Source of the DNA: Pseudomonadota bacterium
GTDB taxonomy: Bacteria; Pseudomonadota; Gammaproteobacteria; Burkholderiales; Burkholderiaceae_D
Length of the DNA: 64,000 nt
Assembly: GCA_023422955.1 (NCBI GenBank)
Contig: JAFAGG010000004.1
Coordinates: 1-64,000 of the forward strand
Direction: 5' to 3'
Part shown: piece by piece, positions 51,703 through 60,775 of the stretch
How the letters are laid out: each line of letters opens with the position of its first letter
How positions within the stretch are numbered: position 1 is the stretch's first letter
Notes under the pieces: model-generated
What the model saw: only the letters and a program-made list of their open reading frames with translations
What the model was told of the DNA's origin: nothing
Databases searched by the model: none
Position numbers and translations under genes: made by a program

Positions 51703-54700
51703 TCACTTCATAACGCGGCCCAAGATGTCAGCCAGGCGCGCCAGCTCCACCGGCTTGGTGAAATGATGATCGAAACCGAGATCGGTAAAGTGCTGCTGGC
51801 CCTGGCCATAGCCGGTCACGGCGACCAGCATCGCTCCCTCAGTTTCAGCTTGCGCGCACAGGTGGCGAGCCAGCTCCACGCCATCCATGCCGGGCAGGCC
51901 GATGTCGAGCAGGAATACTTGCGGGCGCTCCGTGCGCGAGCGGGCCAGGGCCGTTCTGGCATCGTGTTCGACGATGACTTGATGTCCTAGCGCTTCAACC
52001 AGCGCCGCCAAGGTCATTGCCGCATCCACATTGTCATCGACCACCATGACTTTCAGCACATGCGCCGGCGCAGCCGGCACGGGCGGCAACTGGTGCAAGA
52101 CGCTCTCGCCCTGCCCGCCCAAATAACGCAGCAGCAAAACGCTGAACCGGCTGCCCTTGCCCGGGCCGTCGCTATGCGCGACGACCTGGCCGCCATGCAA
52201 TTCCACCAGGCTCTTCACCAATGCCAATCCTATTCCCAGCCCACCCTGCGAACGGTCCGAGGTACGCTCGCCCTGGGCAAACATGTCGAAAGCGCGACGC
52301 AGCACTTCAGCCGACATGCCCATACCGTTATCGGTCACATCGATTCTCAGGCAAGCACCTTGTTCCTGTATGCCTACCGAGATGCGGCCCGGCTGCAGCG
52401 TGAATTTCGCTGCGTTGTTAAGCAGGTTGGTGACGGTTTGCACCAGGCGGTTATAGTCGCCCAACACCAGCGCCGGCTCGAAGGGGCTGATAGTGAGTTC
52501 ATGGCCGCGCGTTTCCATCAAGGGTTTAACCTGTTCCACCGCATCGGACAACACGCGATTGAGATCGGTCGGCTGCTTGTCCAGTGTAATCAGGCCGCGC
52601 GTGACACGCGACACATCCAGCAGATCTTCTATCAGACTCGCCATGTGCCGCACCTGGCGCGCAATGATGGCGCTTGCCTGGGGCACGCACGACGCCTGCT
52701 CGTCCTTGTCCTTCACCGTCATTTGCAGCAGATCGGCAGCGGCGCTGATCGGTGCCAGCGGATTACGCAGCTCGTGCGCCAGCATGGCAAGAAACTCATC
52801 CTTGCGCTGGCCTGCATCCCGCAAGGCTTCTTCCGTCCTGATCCGATCGGTGATATCCATCTGGGCAACGACGCCGCCGATAATGCTTCCGGCGGCATCG
52901 CGAATCACTGCACCCGACATCATTACGATACGGCGTTCATCATGCATCTCGCCGAAAGGCGCGATCTCGATGATGTCGCGGGTTGCCTCCTCTCCCCGCA
53001 AGGCGCGCGCCATCGGCCAATCTTGCCGCTGCAGCGCTTGCCCATGCCGCTCAGAACCATCGGCCCACCATCCTTTCCAGTCGCCCTGGGTTGCCTCCTC
53101 CTGCGAAATATGAGTATGCCTTCCCCATAACTGCTTGGAAGCGGCATTGGCTTCGATGATGAATCCCTGCGCATTGCCGACAATCACGCCTACCGGCGTG
53201 GCCTCCAGAACAGCCGCCAGCCGCCGGCGCTCGGCCTCGGCAAGATAAGCCGCATCGCGCGCCGCCGTCTCGCTTGCGCGCAACGCATCTTCATAGCGCT
53301 TGCGCTCGGTAATGTCCTGCACCGTGCCCATCAGGCCCACGATCTCGTCGCTGTCGTCACGTATGACTTCGCTTTTTACGCTAATCCAGATCAGGTAGCC
53401 ATTGCCATGATTGCCCTGCAACTCCAGGTCAAAACCCTTGCCTGTTTTCAGTACCTGCTGCAGCGCGGCCGCGACGCGATCCCAGGATTCTTCGGTCAGC
53501 AAGGTGCCGCGCTGCTCGGAAAAAGGAGGCAGCGAGCGCCCGAATATCCATGCCACGGATTCCGAATTGTGAATTTCACCGGTCTGAAGATTCCAGAACC
53601 AGGTACCGAACTTACCCAGCTGATGAGCCTCCTTCAATTCGGCTTCCCGCGCTTTCAGCGCCGTCGAGCGGGCTTGCAGCAATTGCGATGCAGAATGGAT
53701 CGCCATGCCCACCTCTTCAGCTTCCCGTATGGTGGTGCTCACCTTCGGTGCCGGCTCGCTGCGCCCGAGAGCGGTGGCCGCCTCCGCCAGCATTCGCATC
53801 GATGCGGCAATCCTGCCTCCCATCATCCATGTCAACAAAAATCCGGCAGCAAACAGAACCGCCATGCCCGCCGCCAGCAGAGAAAGGCGGCGTCTCAGTC
53901 CTGCCTCCAGTTCCTCGCGCGGAATGCCGATGGCCACGCCCCAGCCGGTGATCGGGGAGCGGCTATGAAAAGTCAGCATGGGCATGCTGCCCTCCGCATT
54001 TCTTTCGAGTACGGATTCACCGGCGGCGCTGAGCGATTCGAATAATTCGGGCGGGGCACGCTTACCGACAAAACGATCAAGATCGGTATTGCGGCCGAAG
54101 ATGATGCCATTGGGGTCCAATGCAGTAGCCACCCAGCCCGGCGGCAAACTCTGCATCAACAGTATGTCGCTGATATAGCGGGGAGAAATGCTCAGGCTCA
54201 GTGCGTACTTGGCTTGCTTGTCGATCAGCACGGGAGCGGTGACGCTGACGACCGGCTGTTCCATTGCACCGCTCATGAAGACTTCGGAAATCTGAGGCCT
54301 GCCGCTTTCGAACACGCGCTCCACATGGGCAGACTGTTCCAGCCTGGGAAGATCCTGGCCGAAGTCCACCGAGGTATCGATAAGCCGGTGTCCATTTCTG
54401 CCCCATAACACTATGCCGGGCGTCAGTCCGCCAACTGCCACGATTTCCTGAGCCTTCCTGTGGAAAGTGGCAAAATCCCGGTACCTGAGCGTCTCCGAAG
54501 CTGCCAGAGCCTGCGCTATCGCTTCCACCTTTGACAAGTGATTATCGATGGCTTGCACCAGAGCGCGAGCAGTATGAAGGGTATTCAGTTCCAGTTGCGC
54601 GCGCCCTTCCCGATACTGGTAAAGGAACAGCGCGCCCGCACCCAGGATACCGGGCAAGAGGCAGGCCAGTACCAATGCAACCAGATAAGTCCGCACCGAA

Positions 54701-54744
54701 CGTTGCGGCGACCGGGTCTCGTTATGGCGGGATGGACTATGCAA
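51703..54744 (-). CDS. Hybrid sensor histidine kinase (dCACHE-PAS-PAS-HisKA-ATPase-receiver)
   Basis: A 1013-residue membrane kinase. TM1 (about 20-42) and TM2 (about 288-310) flank a periplasmic double-CACHE-like sensor. A HAMP-like linker and two PAS/PAC modules (about 370-480, 505-630) follow. The HisKA box is DEFLAMLAHELRNPL, the ATPase has DNGMGM and GLGIGLALV, and the C-terminal receiver has its phospho-Asp in FLLDIGLPGMDG. No HPt domain or response regulator is adjacent, so partners are unknown. The start is TTG in this frame with no good ribosome site, so the first residues are uncertain. Confidence 0.88.
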   Translation of the reverse strand: MHSPSRHNETRSPQRSVRTYLVALVLACLLPGILGAGALFLYQYREGRAQLELNTLHTARALVQAIDNHLSKVEAIAQALAASETLRYRDFATFHRKAQEIVAVGGLTPGIVLWGRNGHRLIDTSVDFGQDLPRLEQSAHVERVFESGRPQISEVFMSGAMEQPVVSVTAPVLIDKQAKYALSLSISPRYISDILLMQSLPPGWVATALDPNGIIFGRNTDLDRFVGKRAPPELFESLSAAGESVLERNAEGSMPMLTFHSRSPITGWGVAIGIPREELEAGLRRRLSLLAAGMAVLFAAGFLLTWMMGGRIAASMRMLAEAATALGRSEPAPKVSTTIREAEEVGMAIHSASQLLQARSTALKAREAELKEAHQLGKFGTWFWNLQTGEIHNSESVAWIFGRSLPPFSEQRGTLLTEESWDRVAAALQQVLKTGKGFDLELQGNHGNGYLIWISVKSEVIRDDSDEIVGLMGTVQDITERKRYEDALRASETAARDAAYLAEAERRRLAAVLEATPVGVIVGNAQGFIIEANAASKQLWGRHTHISQEEATQGDWKGWWADGSERHGQALQRQDWPMARALRGEEATRDIIEIAPFGEMHDERRIVMMSGAVIRDAAGSIIGGVVAQMDITDRIRTEEALRDAGQRKDEFLAMLAHELRNPLAPISAAADLLQMTVKDKDEQASCVPQASAIIARQVRHMASLIEDLLDVSRVTRGLITLDKQPTDLNRVLSDAVEQVKPLMETRGHELTISPFEPALVLGDYNRLVQTVTNLLNNAAKFTLQPGRISVGIQEQGACLRIDVTDNGMGMSAEVLRRAFDMFAQGERTSDRSQGGLGIGLALVKSLVELHGGQVVAHSDGPGKGSRFSVLLLRYLGGQGESVLHQLPPVPAAPAHVLKVMVVDDNVDAAMTLAALVEALGHQVIVEHDARTALARSRTERPQVFLLDIGLPGMDGVELARHLCAQAETEGAMLVAVTGYGQGQQHFTDLGFDHHFTKPVELARLADILGRVMK

Positions 54745-54871
54745 GATGGCGGATGCAAAAAATCGGAAGGCCTATGCTAGCACCCGCACCGTAACCGTGT
54801 TTGACCCGGCAGGACTTCCCGCCATACATTAGGCCTGCCACAAGGAATCAGGCTTGCAGTCAGGATGCACG

Positions 54872-54906
54872 CTTCTTTTCCTGCGCACCCTTCTTTTCCT
54901 GCGCAC
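54872..54906. repeat. Tandem duplication, 17-bp unit with 18-bp period
   Basis: The 17-bp unit cttcttttcctgcgcac occurs twice with one base between. Non-coding; probably slippage. Confidence 0.8.
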
Positions 54907-54983
54907 GCTTCGCCAGCGCATTACCGGGATTTCTGAAAGAGAAGCAGACCTGGCAGGCACTGCCATTTCACAGGCATGAGTGT

Positions 54984-54992
54984 TGCTATAAT
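54984..54992 (+). promoter_or_regulatory. Extended -10 promoter of the DUF2868 gene
   Basis: TGCTATAAT, a perfect TATAAT with the TGn extension, 75 bp upstream of the start codon; no clear -35 at 17 bp. Confidence 0.5.
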
Positions 54993-55067
54993 CAAAATTC
55001 CCTTCCCGTCAGCATTGCGATGCAAGACGACTGACGCAAACCTCTAATACCATCGCAAGGATAAAGC

Positions 55068-56465
55068 TTGACCGATCATTCCCGCCGGGCGTCGCTGTCC
55101 GACCTTCTGATTACCGAAACGGTACGCATCGTGGAAGAAAGGCAACCTCTGTCCGACGAGGCGGCAATGCGGCGCGCATTCGAGCAACGCCAGGGACGGC
55201 AGGAGCGCTTGCTGGAACGGGCAAAAATCCTGGGCAACACTTTGCATTTGCCGGCCGAATTGCAGCGCTGGAAATCCCTGATGCGTTACACCGGCCTGGC
55301 ACTGGCCGTGCTGGCGATAGTATTGGGCGCCGGCATTGCCGCTTCCGTCACGGGCAATGACAGGACGCTCAATGCTCCCTATGCATTGCTGCTGGCGCTG
55401 GGTCCGCATCTGCTTGCCCTACTGCTATGGTTATTCACCCTGTGGCGCAGCGACCTGGCCGAGGGAAGTTCCATAGGCAGCATGATGCTGCGCGCCGCCG
55501 CCCGGCTACCGATTCGCCGCGGCCCGCATTTCTGGACCGTGCCGGATGCCGCCGTTTCGCTGTATGCCCGCAACCGCCTGCTGCCCTGGCTGGCCGGCAT
55601 AAGTAGCCATGCATTCTGGAGCCTGGGCTTGCTGGTTGTTCTGCTGGCGCTGGGGCTGTCCTTTTCATTTCAGTCCTACCGCCTGACCTGGGAAACCACC
55701 ATCCTGCCGGCCGATTTCTTTGTCGGCTTTGTACAAATCAGCGGCTGGCTGCCGCATCAACTTGGCTTTCCCTTGCCAGACTCCGCCACCCTGCTGACAC
55801 CCGCTTCACCCACGAGCGACCACCGCGCCTGGGCCTGGTGGCTGATAGGCTGCATTGCCGTGTACGGTTTTCTGCCTCGCATTGCGCTCACGCTGTTGAG
55901 CTGGGCCGTATGGCGTCATCGCACGAAACAGATGACGCTGGACTTGGCGCATCCCTATTTCGCCAAGCTGCTGGCGCGCTTTAATGACATGGAACCGTCG
56001 GCCGTCATCGACCTGGAGAAGAAACCGGCCCAGATCGATGCGCCGCTGACGCGCGCGCCCGTTGCCGGCGAAGCGCCGACCCTGGCCATCATAGGCTTCG
56101 AGTTGCCGGAAGAAATATCGTGGCCGCCGAAAAAACTTCCGCGCAATGCCCAACTGACGGAATGCATCGCCGGCAGCAACCAGGAGCGCCGCACCATGCT
56201 GGATAAGCTGGCGCAACATCGCCCGCACCGCTTGCTGTTTGTCTGCCATCGCCTGTCGACACCGGATCGCGGCACCGCACATTTCTTGCGCGAAGCGGCA
56301 TCGCATAGCGTGCATTGCGCGCTGCTGTTATTGCCGGTCAATGACGACGACGCGCCCGCACCGCAGCGCTGGACCGATTGGCTGAGCGACATGGGCATGG
56401 AAGCGATGCCCTGTTTTACACACATGGATGACGTCAACCAGTGGAGGGAAGGCAGCCATGACTGA
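55068..56465 (+). CDS. DUF2868 membrane protein paired with a GTPase
   Basis: 465 residues. An N-terminal charged helix (RQPLSDEAAMRRAFEQRQG) is followed by four to five membrane helices between about 68 and 300, then a cytoplasmic domain with strands such as PTLAIIGFELPEE and HRPHRLLFVCHRLSTPDRG. The start is TTG at 55068 with AAGGA upstream. Its stop overlaps the start of the GTPase gene, and the two families commonly travel together in Betaproteobacteria. The function is unknown; a membrane partner that controls or anchors the GTPase is a reasonable guess. Confidence 0.8.
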   Translation: MTDHSRRASLSDLLITETVRIVEERQPLSDEAAMRRAFEQRQGRQERLLERAKILGNTLHLPAELQRWKSLMRYTGLALAVLAIVLGAGIAASVTGNDRTLNAPYALLLALGPHLLALLLWLFTLWRSDLAEGSSIGSMMLRAAARLPIRRGPHFWTVPDAAVSLYARNRLLPWLAGISSHAFWSLGLLVVLLALGLSFSFQSYRLTWETTILPADFFVGFVQISGWLPHQLGFPLPDSATLLTPASPTSDHRAWAWWLIGCIAVYGFLPRIALTLLSWAVWRHRTKQMTLDLAHPYFAKLLARFNDMEPSAVIDLEKKPAQIDAPLTRAPVAGEAPTLAIIGFELPEEISWPPKKLPRNAQLTECIAGSNQERRTMLDKLAQHRPHRLLFVCHRLSTPDRGTAHFLREAASHSVHCALLLLPVNDDDAPAPQRWTDWLSDMGMEAMPCFTHMDDVNQWREGSHD

Positions 56466-57834
56466 AGCGATTCATCTTGCCGTCGTCGGCCATACCAATG
56501 CCGGCAAGACTTCCCTGCTGCGTTCGCTCACCCGTCACCCGAACTTTGGCGAAGTGTCGGACCGGCCCGGCACCACCCGCCATGTCGAAGCCATCGACCT
56601 GAAGGTGGATGAAGAAAGCCTGGTGCGTTTTTACGATACGCCAGGCCTGGAAGATTCGGCAGCGCTGATCGACTGCCTCAAGGCGCAGCAGGATTTCGCC
56701 ACGCCGCCCGAACGCATACGCGCATTTCTCGACAGCGCGGAAGCGCAGCAGCGCTTCGAGCAGGAAGCCAAGGTATTGCGCAAGATGCTGGATGTCGATG
56801 CGGCGATGTATGTGATCGATACCCGCGAGCCGGATCTGCCCAAGTTCCGCTACGAGATTGAAATATTGACCTGGTGCGGCAAGCCCATCATGCCGGTACT
56901 GAATTTCGTGCGCGCGCCCAACAGCCGCAAGGACCAATGGCTGGCCATGCTGGCCGCCTACAACCTGCATACCTATGTCGAGTTCGATGCGGTCGCGCCT
57001 TTCGTCGGTTCCGAGATCCGCCTGTTTTCGGATCTGATGGTCTTGTTGCGGCGCCGGGAAGCGCAACTGCGGCGCGTGGTTGACGATCTGGAAGCCCAGG
57101 GCCGGCAACGGCAAATCGCCGCCTCCCGCTCAGTTGCAGAAACCCTGCTCAGCCTGGCGGCCCTGCGGCGCAGCATAGCCCGGCCCGATTACGACATCGC
57201 CGCCAAGAAGGAAAACTTCATCCGCAGCTTCCAGGCGGAGGTAGCGGACCGGGTAAGAAACTGCATCGATGATTTGCTCGTCATTTACGGTTTCCGCCAG
57301 GATGAAGCCGACACCGCGGTACTGCCATGGCTGAGCGGCCAATGGGAAAACCTGCTGTTCGATCCCGAGTTGCTGCGTGACGCCGCCAAGCGGCTGGGCA
57401 GCGGCGCTGCAGTGGGCATGGCGGTGGGCTTGATGGCAGATATCGCCTTTGCGGGCCTCACGCTGGGTACCGGCACGGCGCTGGGTGCGACCCTGGGAGG
57501 ACTGGGCAATCAGAACTGGCGGCAGCTTGCCCGCAAGGCGTATACCAGGGCCTTGGGCACCGAGGAGATGGTGCTGCAAAATGAAGTGCTGCTCCTGACG
57601 GCGGAACGCCTGCTTGCGCTGGTGAGTGCGCTTGAACAGCGGGGCCATGCGGCGCAGACCCGCATCTCGCTCGACCCGGAAACCGGGCAGGACAGGCGCG
57701 GCAAGTACCGCGATCTATTGCGCATATTGCAAGCCGCCCGTCTCCATCCCGACTGGGAAAAGCCTGGCGATCTGCAACGGACACGCGTGATGGAACAGGC
57801 GGCAGAGACTGCCCGCCAACTGCTTTCCGCCTGA
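56458..57834 (+). CDS. Era-like GTPase with DUF3482 C-terminal domain
   Basis: 458 residues. The G domain has P-loop GHTNAGKTS, switch-region PGTTRHVEAI and G3 DTPGLEDS. The canonical NKxD is not intact: the segment at its place reads PVLNFVRAPN, which may loosen guanine specificity. The C-terminal half is a DUF3482-type helical domain with a Gly/Ala-rich hydrophobic hairpin (AAVGMAVGLMADIAFAGLTL) that could insert in or lie on the membrane. ATG 56458 overlaps the previous stop and has GGAGG upstream. The role is unknown. Confidence 0.85.
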   Translation: MTEAIHLAVVGHTNAGKTSLLRSLTRHPNFGEVSDRPGTTRHVEAIDLKVDEESLVRFYDTPGLEDSAALIDCLKAQQDFATPPERIRAFLDSAEAQQRFEQEAKVLRKMLDVDAAMYVIDTREPDLPKFRYEIEILTWCGKPIMPVLNFVRAPNSRKDQWLAMLAAYNLHTYVEFDAVAPFVGSEIRLFSDLMVLLRRREAQLRRVVDDLEAQGRQRQIAASRSVAETLLSLAALRRSIARPDYDIAAKKENFIRSFQAEVADRVRNCIDDLLVIYGFRQDEADTAVLPWLSGQWENLLFDPELLRDAAKRLGSGAAVGMAVGLMADIAFAGLTLGTGTALGATLGGLGNQNWRQLARKAYTRALGTEEMVLQNEVLLLTAERLLALVSALEQRGHAAQTRISLDPETGQDRRGKYRDLLRILQAARLHPDWEKPGDLQRTRVMEQAAETARQLLSA

Positions 57835-57882
57835 CAGGAAGGGCCCGGGAAGGCATCTCCTTTTATCAGCCCTCCGTCAGGA

Positions 57883-57896
57883 TTGATAAATATCAA
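57883..57896 (+). promoter_or_regulatory. FNR box upstream of the CHASE-domain kinase
   Basis: TTGATAAATATCAA, perfect match, 93 bp upstream of the kinase ATG and 49 bp after the GTPase stop. The -10 at class II spacing is poor, so the site could act in another promoter arrangement. Confidence 0.6.
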
Positions 57897-57988
57897 TGAT
57901 TCTCCACTCCCCATTAGGAGTTTCATAGTGGCAACTTTTATGCATGTTTAATACAATGCGCGCAGCTCATGAATCATGACTAAAAAGT

Positions 57989-60325
57989 ATGCCCCCACTC
58001 CCGCCCCTGCTCAGGCCTTCTTCTTCCCTCCGAACCAGGGTGCTTGGCGTGCTGTTGTGCGGGCTCCTGCTTACCCTGCTGGCTTTCGGCGTGGTGCGGC
58101 ACATGCAACTGGAGAAGCTGGACAAGTCCTTTGAACAGTATGCCTCGCTCCAGACTGCCGACCTGCGCCTCAGCCTTAACAGCATGCTGGACCAGCTGCG
58201 CCAGACGCGCGACCTTCTCTCCGAGGCGGAGCCGCTGCAGGAAAGCGTATTTTCGCTGGTTGCGCATCATCTTCTGAACCATCATTATTTTGCCCAGCAT
58301 GTGGCATTTCGCCGCATCGTCCCCGATGCCGACCGGCACGCGTACGAGCAATCCATGCAGCGGCACATTCCCGGCTTTCGCATTACCGACCTGGTCGATG
58401 GCCGGCATGTGCCCGCAGCCGCCCGCTCCTCCTACCACGTGATCGAATACATTGCTCCGGCCGAGACCGGCATTTTCATCCGCGGCCTGGATGCGATCTC
58501 GCTGGATGCAGAGGACGACGCCATCTTCCGCGCCATGAGCACAGGACTTCCCGCAGCGACCGCACTGTATCCCGCCGATGAGGTCAAGCTTCCCACGCAT
58601 CAAAACAGTATCACACTCATCCTGCCCGTTTACCGCGACAATTTCTTCACTGACGATTCCCTGCACCAATTCCCGGCCCAGACAGGGGAAATCGCGCTGA
58701 CGCTGAACGTGACGGGCCTGTTCCGCGAGCTGATCGGCATCTCTCCGATGTTTCCGCTGGACGATATCGGCATCGAGATTTTTGCCGGCAGTGCTGAGCA
58801 GCGATCTGCTTCAGTACTGAAATACGGATCGGTTGCTTCCTCAACCGGCAACGCCTCATCCTTTGTCTACCGCCTGCTCTTCGACCAGCCGCAGACAGTC
58901 GCCCAGATACTGTGGCTGGGCGGTCAGCCATGGCATGTCGAAGTATCGCGCCGCCCGCTGCTTTTTGTTCATGGCCATGCCGCTTCCCTCTTCATTCTGC
59001 TGGGCGGCATGCTGCTGACGGCACTCGTCGCTTTCTACGTTTTCCGCAGTACTCGCTATACCCAGCAGGTTGAACAGCTGATTGTGCAGCGCACCTCCGC
59101 CCTGGAGCGCAGCAATCGCCGGCTCCGCAAGCACATCGAAAGGCGCAAGGCCCTCAAGAGGGATCTGCAGGAAAGCCAGCATCGCTTCCGCCACCTGACC
59201 GACATTTCTGCAGACTGGTACTGGGAAACCGATGCCGAACATCGCTTCACCATGGGCATGGACAAGGAAGGTTTGTGGGCGAAATACATGATCGGAAAGC
59301 GGATGTGGGATTTTTCGCATATCGATCTGACCGAGGCGGAGTGGGAGGAGCATCGCCGCAAGCGCCTGTTGCATCAGCCGGTGACGGACTTCGAATATCG
59401 CGTCCGCTTCCCCGACGGCAATGACCGCTGGTTCTGCACCAATGCCGAACCCTTCTGGGACCGAAGCGGACAATTCTGCGGCTACCGCGGTTCCAGCCGG
59501 GACATTACCGCTCACAAGAAGGCATCACTCGCCCTGAAAAAATCCGAGGAAAGCATCCGCAGACTGCTGATCCACAAGGAACGCGTGCGTGAAGAAGAAC
59601 GCAAGCGCATCGCGCGGGAAATCCACGACGACCTGGGGCAATACCTGCTGGTCATGCGCTATGACATCACTGCCCTGCTGAACAATACCGTCGCACCGGA
59701 TGAGCACCTGCTCCAGCTGGCCGACAAGCTCGATTCCAGCACCCGCTCGCTGCGACGCATCATCAACAACTTGCGCCCTCCGGTACTTGATCACGGGCTG
59801 CTGGCCGCGCTGGAATGGCAATGCGGCCAGTTCCAGAAACAGCATGCGATCCCGTGCCACCTGTCATGGGAAACCGATCTCGACGTGATGGAAGAAGCCG
59901 CCTCCATTACCCTATTCCGCATCACGCAGGAATCGCTGAGCAACGTTGCCCGCCACGCCGAAGCCAGCGAAGTCCGCATCAGGATATGGACAGAGCAAGG
60001 CAATCTCCATCTTCAGGTCAGCGACAATGGCAAGGGCGTATCCACGCAGAATCTCAGCAAGCCCGAATCGTTCGGCGTCATGGGCATGAAGGAAAGAGCG
60101 AGGACATTGGGTGGCACTCTGAGCTTTCACAGCATTCCCGGTCAAGGCTCGACCTTGTCGGTATCGTTACCGCTAAACCTGAAAAAGACGCCACTCTCTT
60201 TCGCTCAGGTATCAAGAGAGGCCGAGCCAGGACTCGGAAAAAACGAGTTTCTTCTTTCCGCGCCGGATCGCACTCCACAAGAATCCGCGCTCACTTTTCC
60301 CGAAAATAAAAATATTGCATCCTAG
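57989..60325 (+). CDS. CHASE-PAS sensor histidine kinase of the NarX/DegS type
   Basis: A 778-residue kinase. TM1 (about 18-36) is followed by a periplasmic CHASE domain (VAFRRIVPDADRHAYEQSM; TAETG-like PAETGIFIRGLD; ITLILPVY), TM2 (about 325-350), a coiled segment, a PAS/PAC module (about 395-510) and a HisKA_3 box REIHDDLGQYLLVMRYDI with an NarL-type ATPase (DNGKGV; GVMGMKERARTLGG). Such kinases pair with NarL/FixJ response regulators, none of which is adjacent. An FNR box lies upstream. CHASE ligands are usually small molecules. Confidence 0.9.
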   Translation: MPPLPPLLRPSSSLRTRVLGVLLCGLLLTLLAFGVVRHMQLEKLDKSFEQYASLQTADLRLSLNSMLDQLRQTRDLLSEAEPLQESVFSLVAHHLLNHHYFAQHVAFRRIVPDADRHAYEQSMQRHIPGFRITDLVDGRHVPAAARSSYHVIEYIAPAETGIFIRGLDAISLDAEDDAIFRAMSTGLPAATALYPADEVKLPTHQNSITLILPVYRDNFFTDDSLHQFPAQTGEIALTLNVTGLFRELIGISPMFPLDDIGIEIFAGSAEQRSASVLKYGSVASSTGNASSFVYRLLFDQPQTVAQILWLGGQPWHVEVSRRPLLFVHGHAASLFILLGGMLLTALVAFYVFRSTRYTQQVEQLIVQRTSALERSNRRLRKHIERRKALKRDLQESQHRFRHLTDISADWYWETDAEHRFTMGMDKEGLWAKYMIGKRMWDFSHIDLTEAEWEEHRRKRLLHQPVTDFEYRVRFPDGNDRWFCTNAEPFWDRSGQFCGYRGSSRDITAHKKASLALKKSEESIRRLLIHKERVREEERKRIAREIHDDLGQYLLVMRYDITALLNNTVAPDEHLLQLADKLDSSTRSLRRIINNLRPPVLDHGLLAALEWQCGQFQKQHAIPCHLSWETDLDVMEEAASITLFRITQESLSNVARHAEASEVRIRIWTEQGNLHLQVSDNGKGVSTQNLSKPESFGVMGMKERARTLGGTLSFHSIPGQGSTLSVSLPLNLKKTPLSFAQVSREAEPGLGKNEFLLSAPDRTPQESALTFPENKNIAS

Positions 60326-60463
60326 TTCGCGGCAAGCCGGCGGGATGAGGCTTCCCTTCTCGTAGCGACATTCGATATCGGCGGTATCACGCGATCTTTT
60401 CCGCGCTGATGCCAGCGCGGGCGGCAGTGCCACTGTCAGCACAGCAAGCATCCCCAGTTTCAC
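60212..60463 (-). CDS. Small exported protein, antisense to the end of the kinase gene
   Basis: 83 residues from GTG 60463, which has a near-perfect GAGGAGG ribosome site 6 bases upstream. The N-terminus is a classic signal peptide (MKLGMLAVLTVALPPALASA) followed by a basic, Cys-containing mature part (RKRSRDTADIECRYEKG, later CRELGC). The last 114 bp overlap the 3' end of the kinase gene on the other strand. I do not recognise the family. The signal peptide and ribosome site make it a likely gene, but the overlap lowers confidence. Confidence 0.5.
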   Translation of the reverse strand: MKLGMLAVLTVALPPALASARKRSRDTADIECRYEKGSLIPPACRELGCNIFIFGKSERGFLWSAIRRGKKKLVFSESWLGLS

Positions 60464-60626
60464 GATATGCCTCCTCTCTCATGCTTACTGAAAACACCGA
60501 ACGAGACTCTAACTTGACCGGAGGAACTGTCGCAATGACAGGCAGGTGATGCAAGAACAGGCGCAGCATTCGAACCGCAAGACCGGCGAAGAGGAAAGGC
60601 AAGAAATCGAGAAGAATGACAGGCAA
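60464..60626. other. Short gap between the small exported protein and the tRNA terminator
   Basis: The promoter for the small exported protein should lie here on the minus strand. Nothing else is recognised. Confidence 0.4.
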
Positions 60627-60653
60627 TAAAAAACCCGCCTTGCAGCGGGTTTT
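60627..60653 (-). terminator. Intrinsic terminator of tRNA-Val
   Basis: Minus strand stem ACCCGCTG/(C)AGGCGGGT-like hairpin (AACCCGC/GCGGGTT) followed by six T, 11 bp beyond the tRNA 3' end. Confidence 0.85.
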
Positions 60654-60663
60654 CTGAATTCTG

Positions 60664-60738
60664 TGGTGGACGATACTGGGATTGAACCAGTGACCCCCGC
60701 CGTGTGAAGGCGGTGCTCTACCCCTGAGCTAACCGTCC
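60664..60738 (-). tRNA. tRNA-Val (anticodon CAC)
   Basis: 75 nt including an encoded CCA. The acceptor stem is GGACGGT/ATCGTCC, the D-arm contains GCTCAGGGGTAGAGC, the anticodon stem-loop is CCGCC-TTCACAC-GGCGG with CAC at positions 34-36, and the T-arm is ACTGG-TTCAATC-CCAGT. It reads GUG codons. It lies 37 bp after dnaQ in the same direction. Confidence 0.96.
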
Positions 60739-60775
60739 GAAGTGGGGCGAATTATCGCATAAACCGGCGAGTGCA

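Larger units (their letters stand above)
54745..55067. other. Divergent intergenic region
   Basis: 323 bp. It holds an 18-bp tandem duplication (54872-54906) and an extended -10 promoter (54984-54992) for the DUF2868 gene. No gene is supported. Confidence 0.55.
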
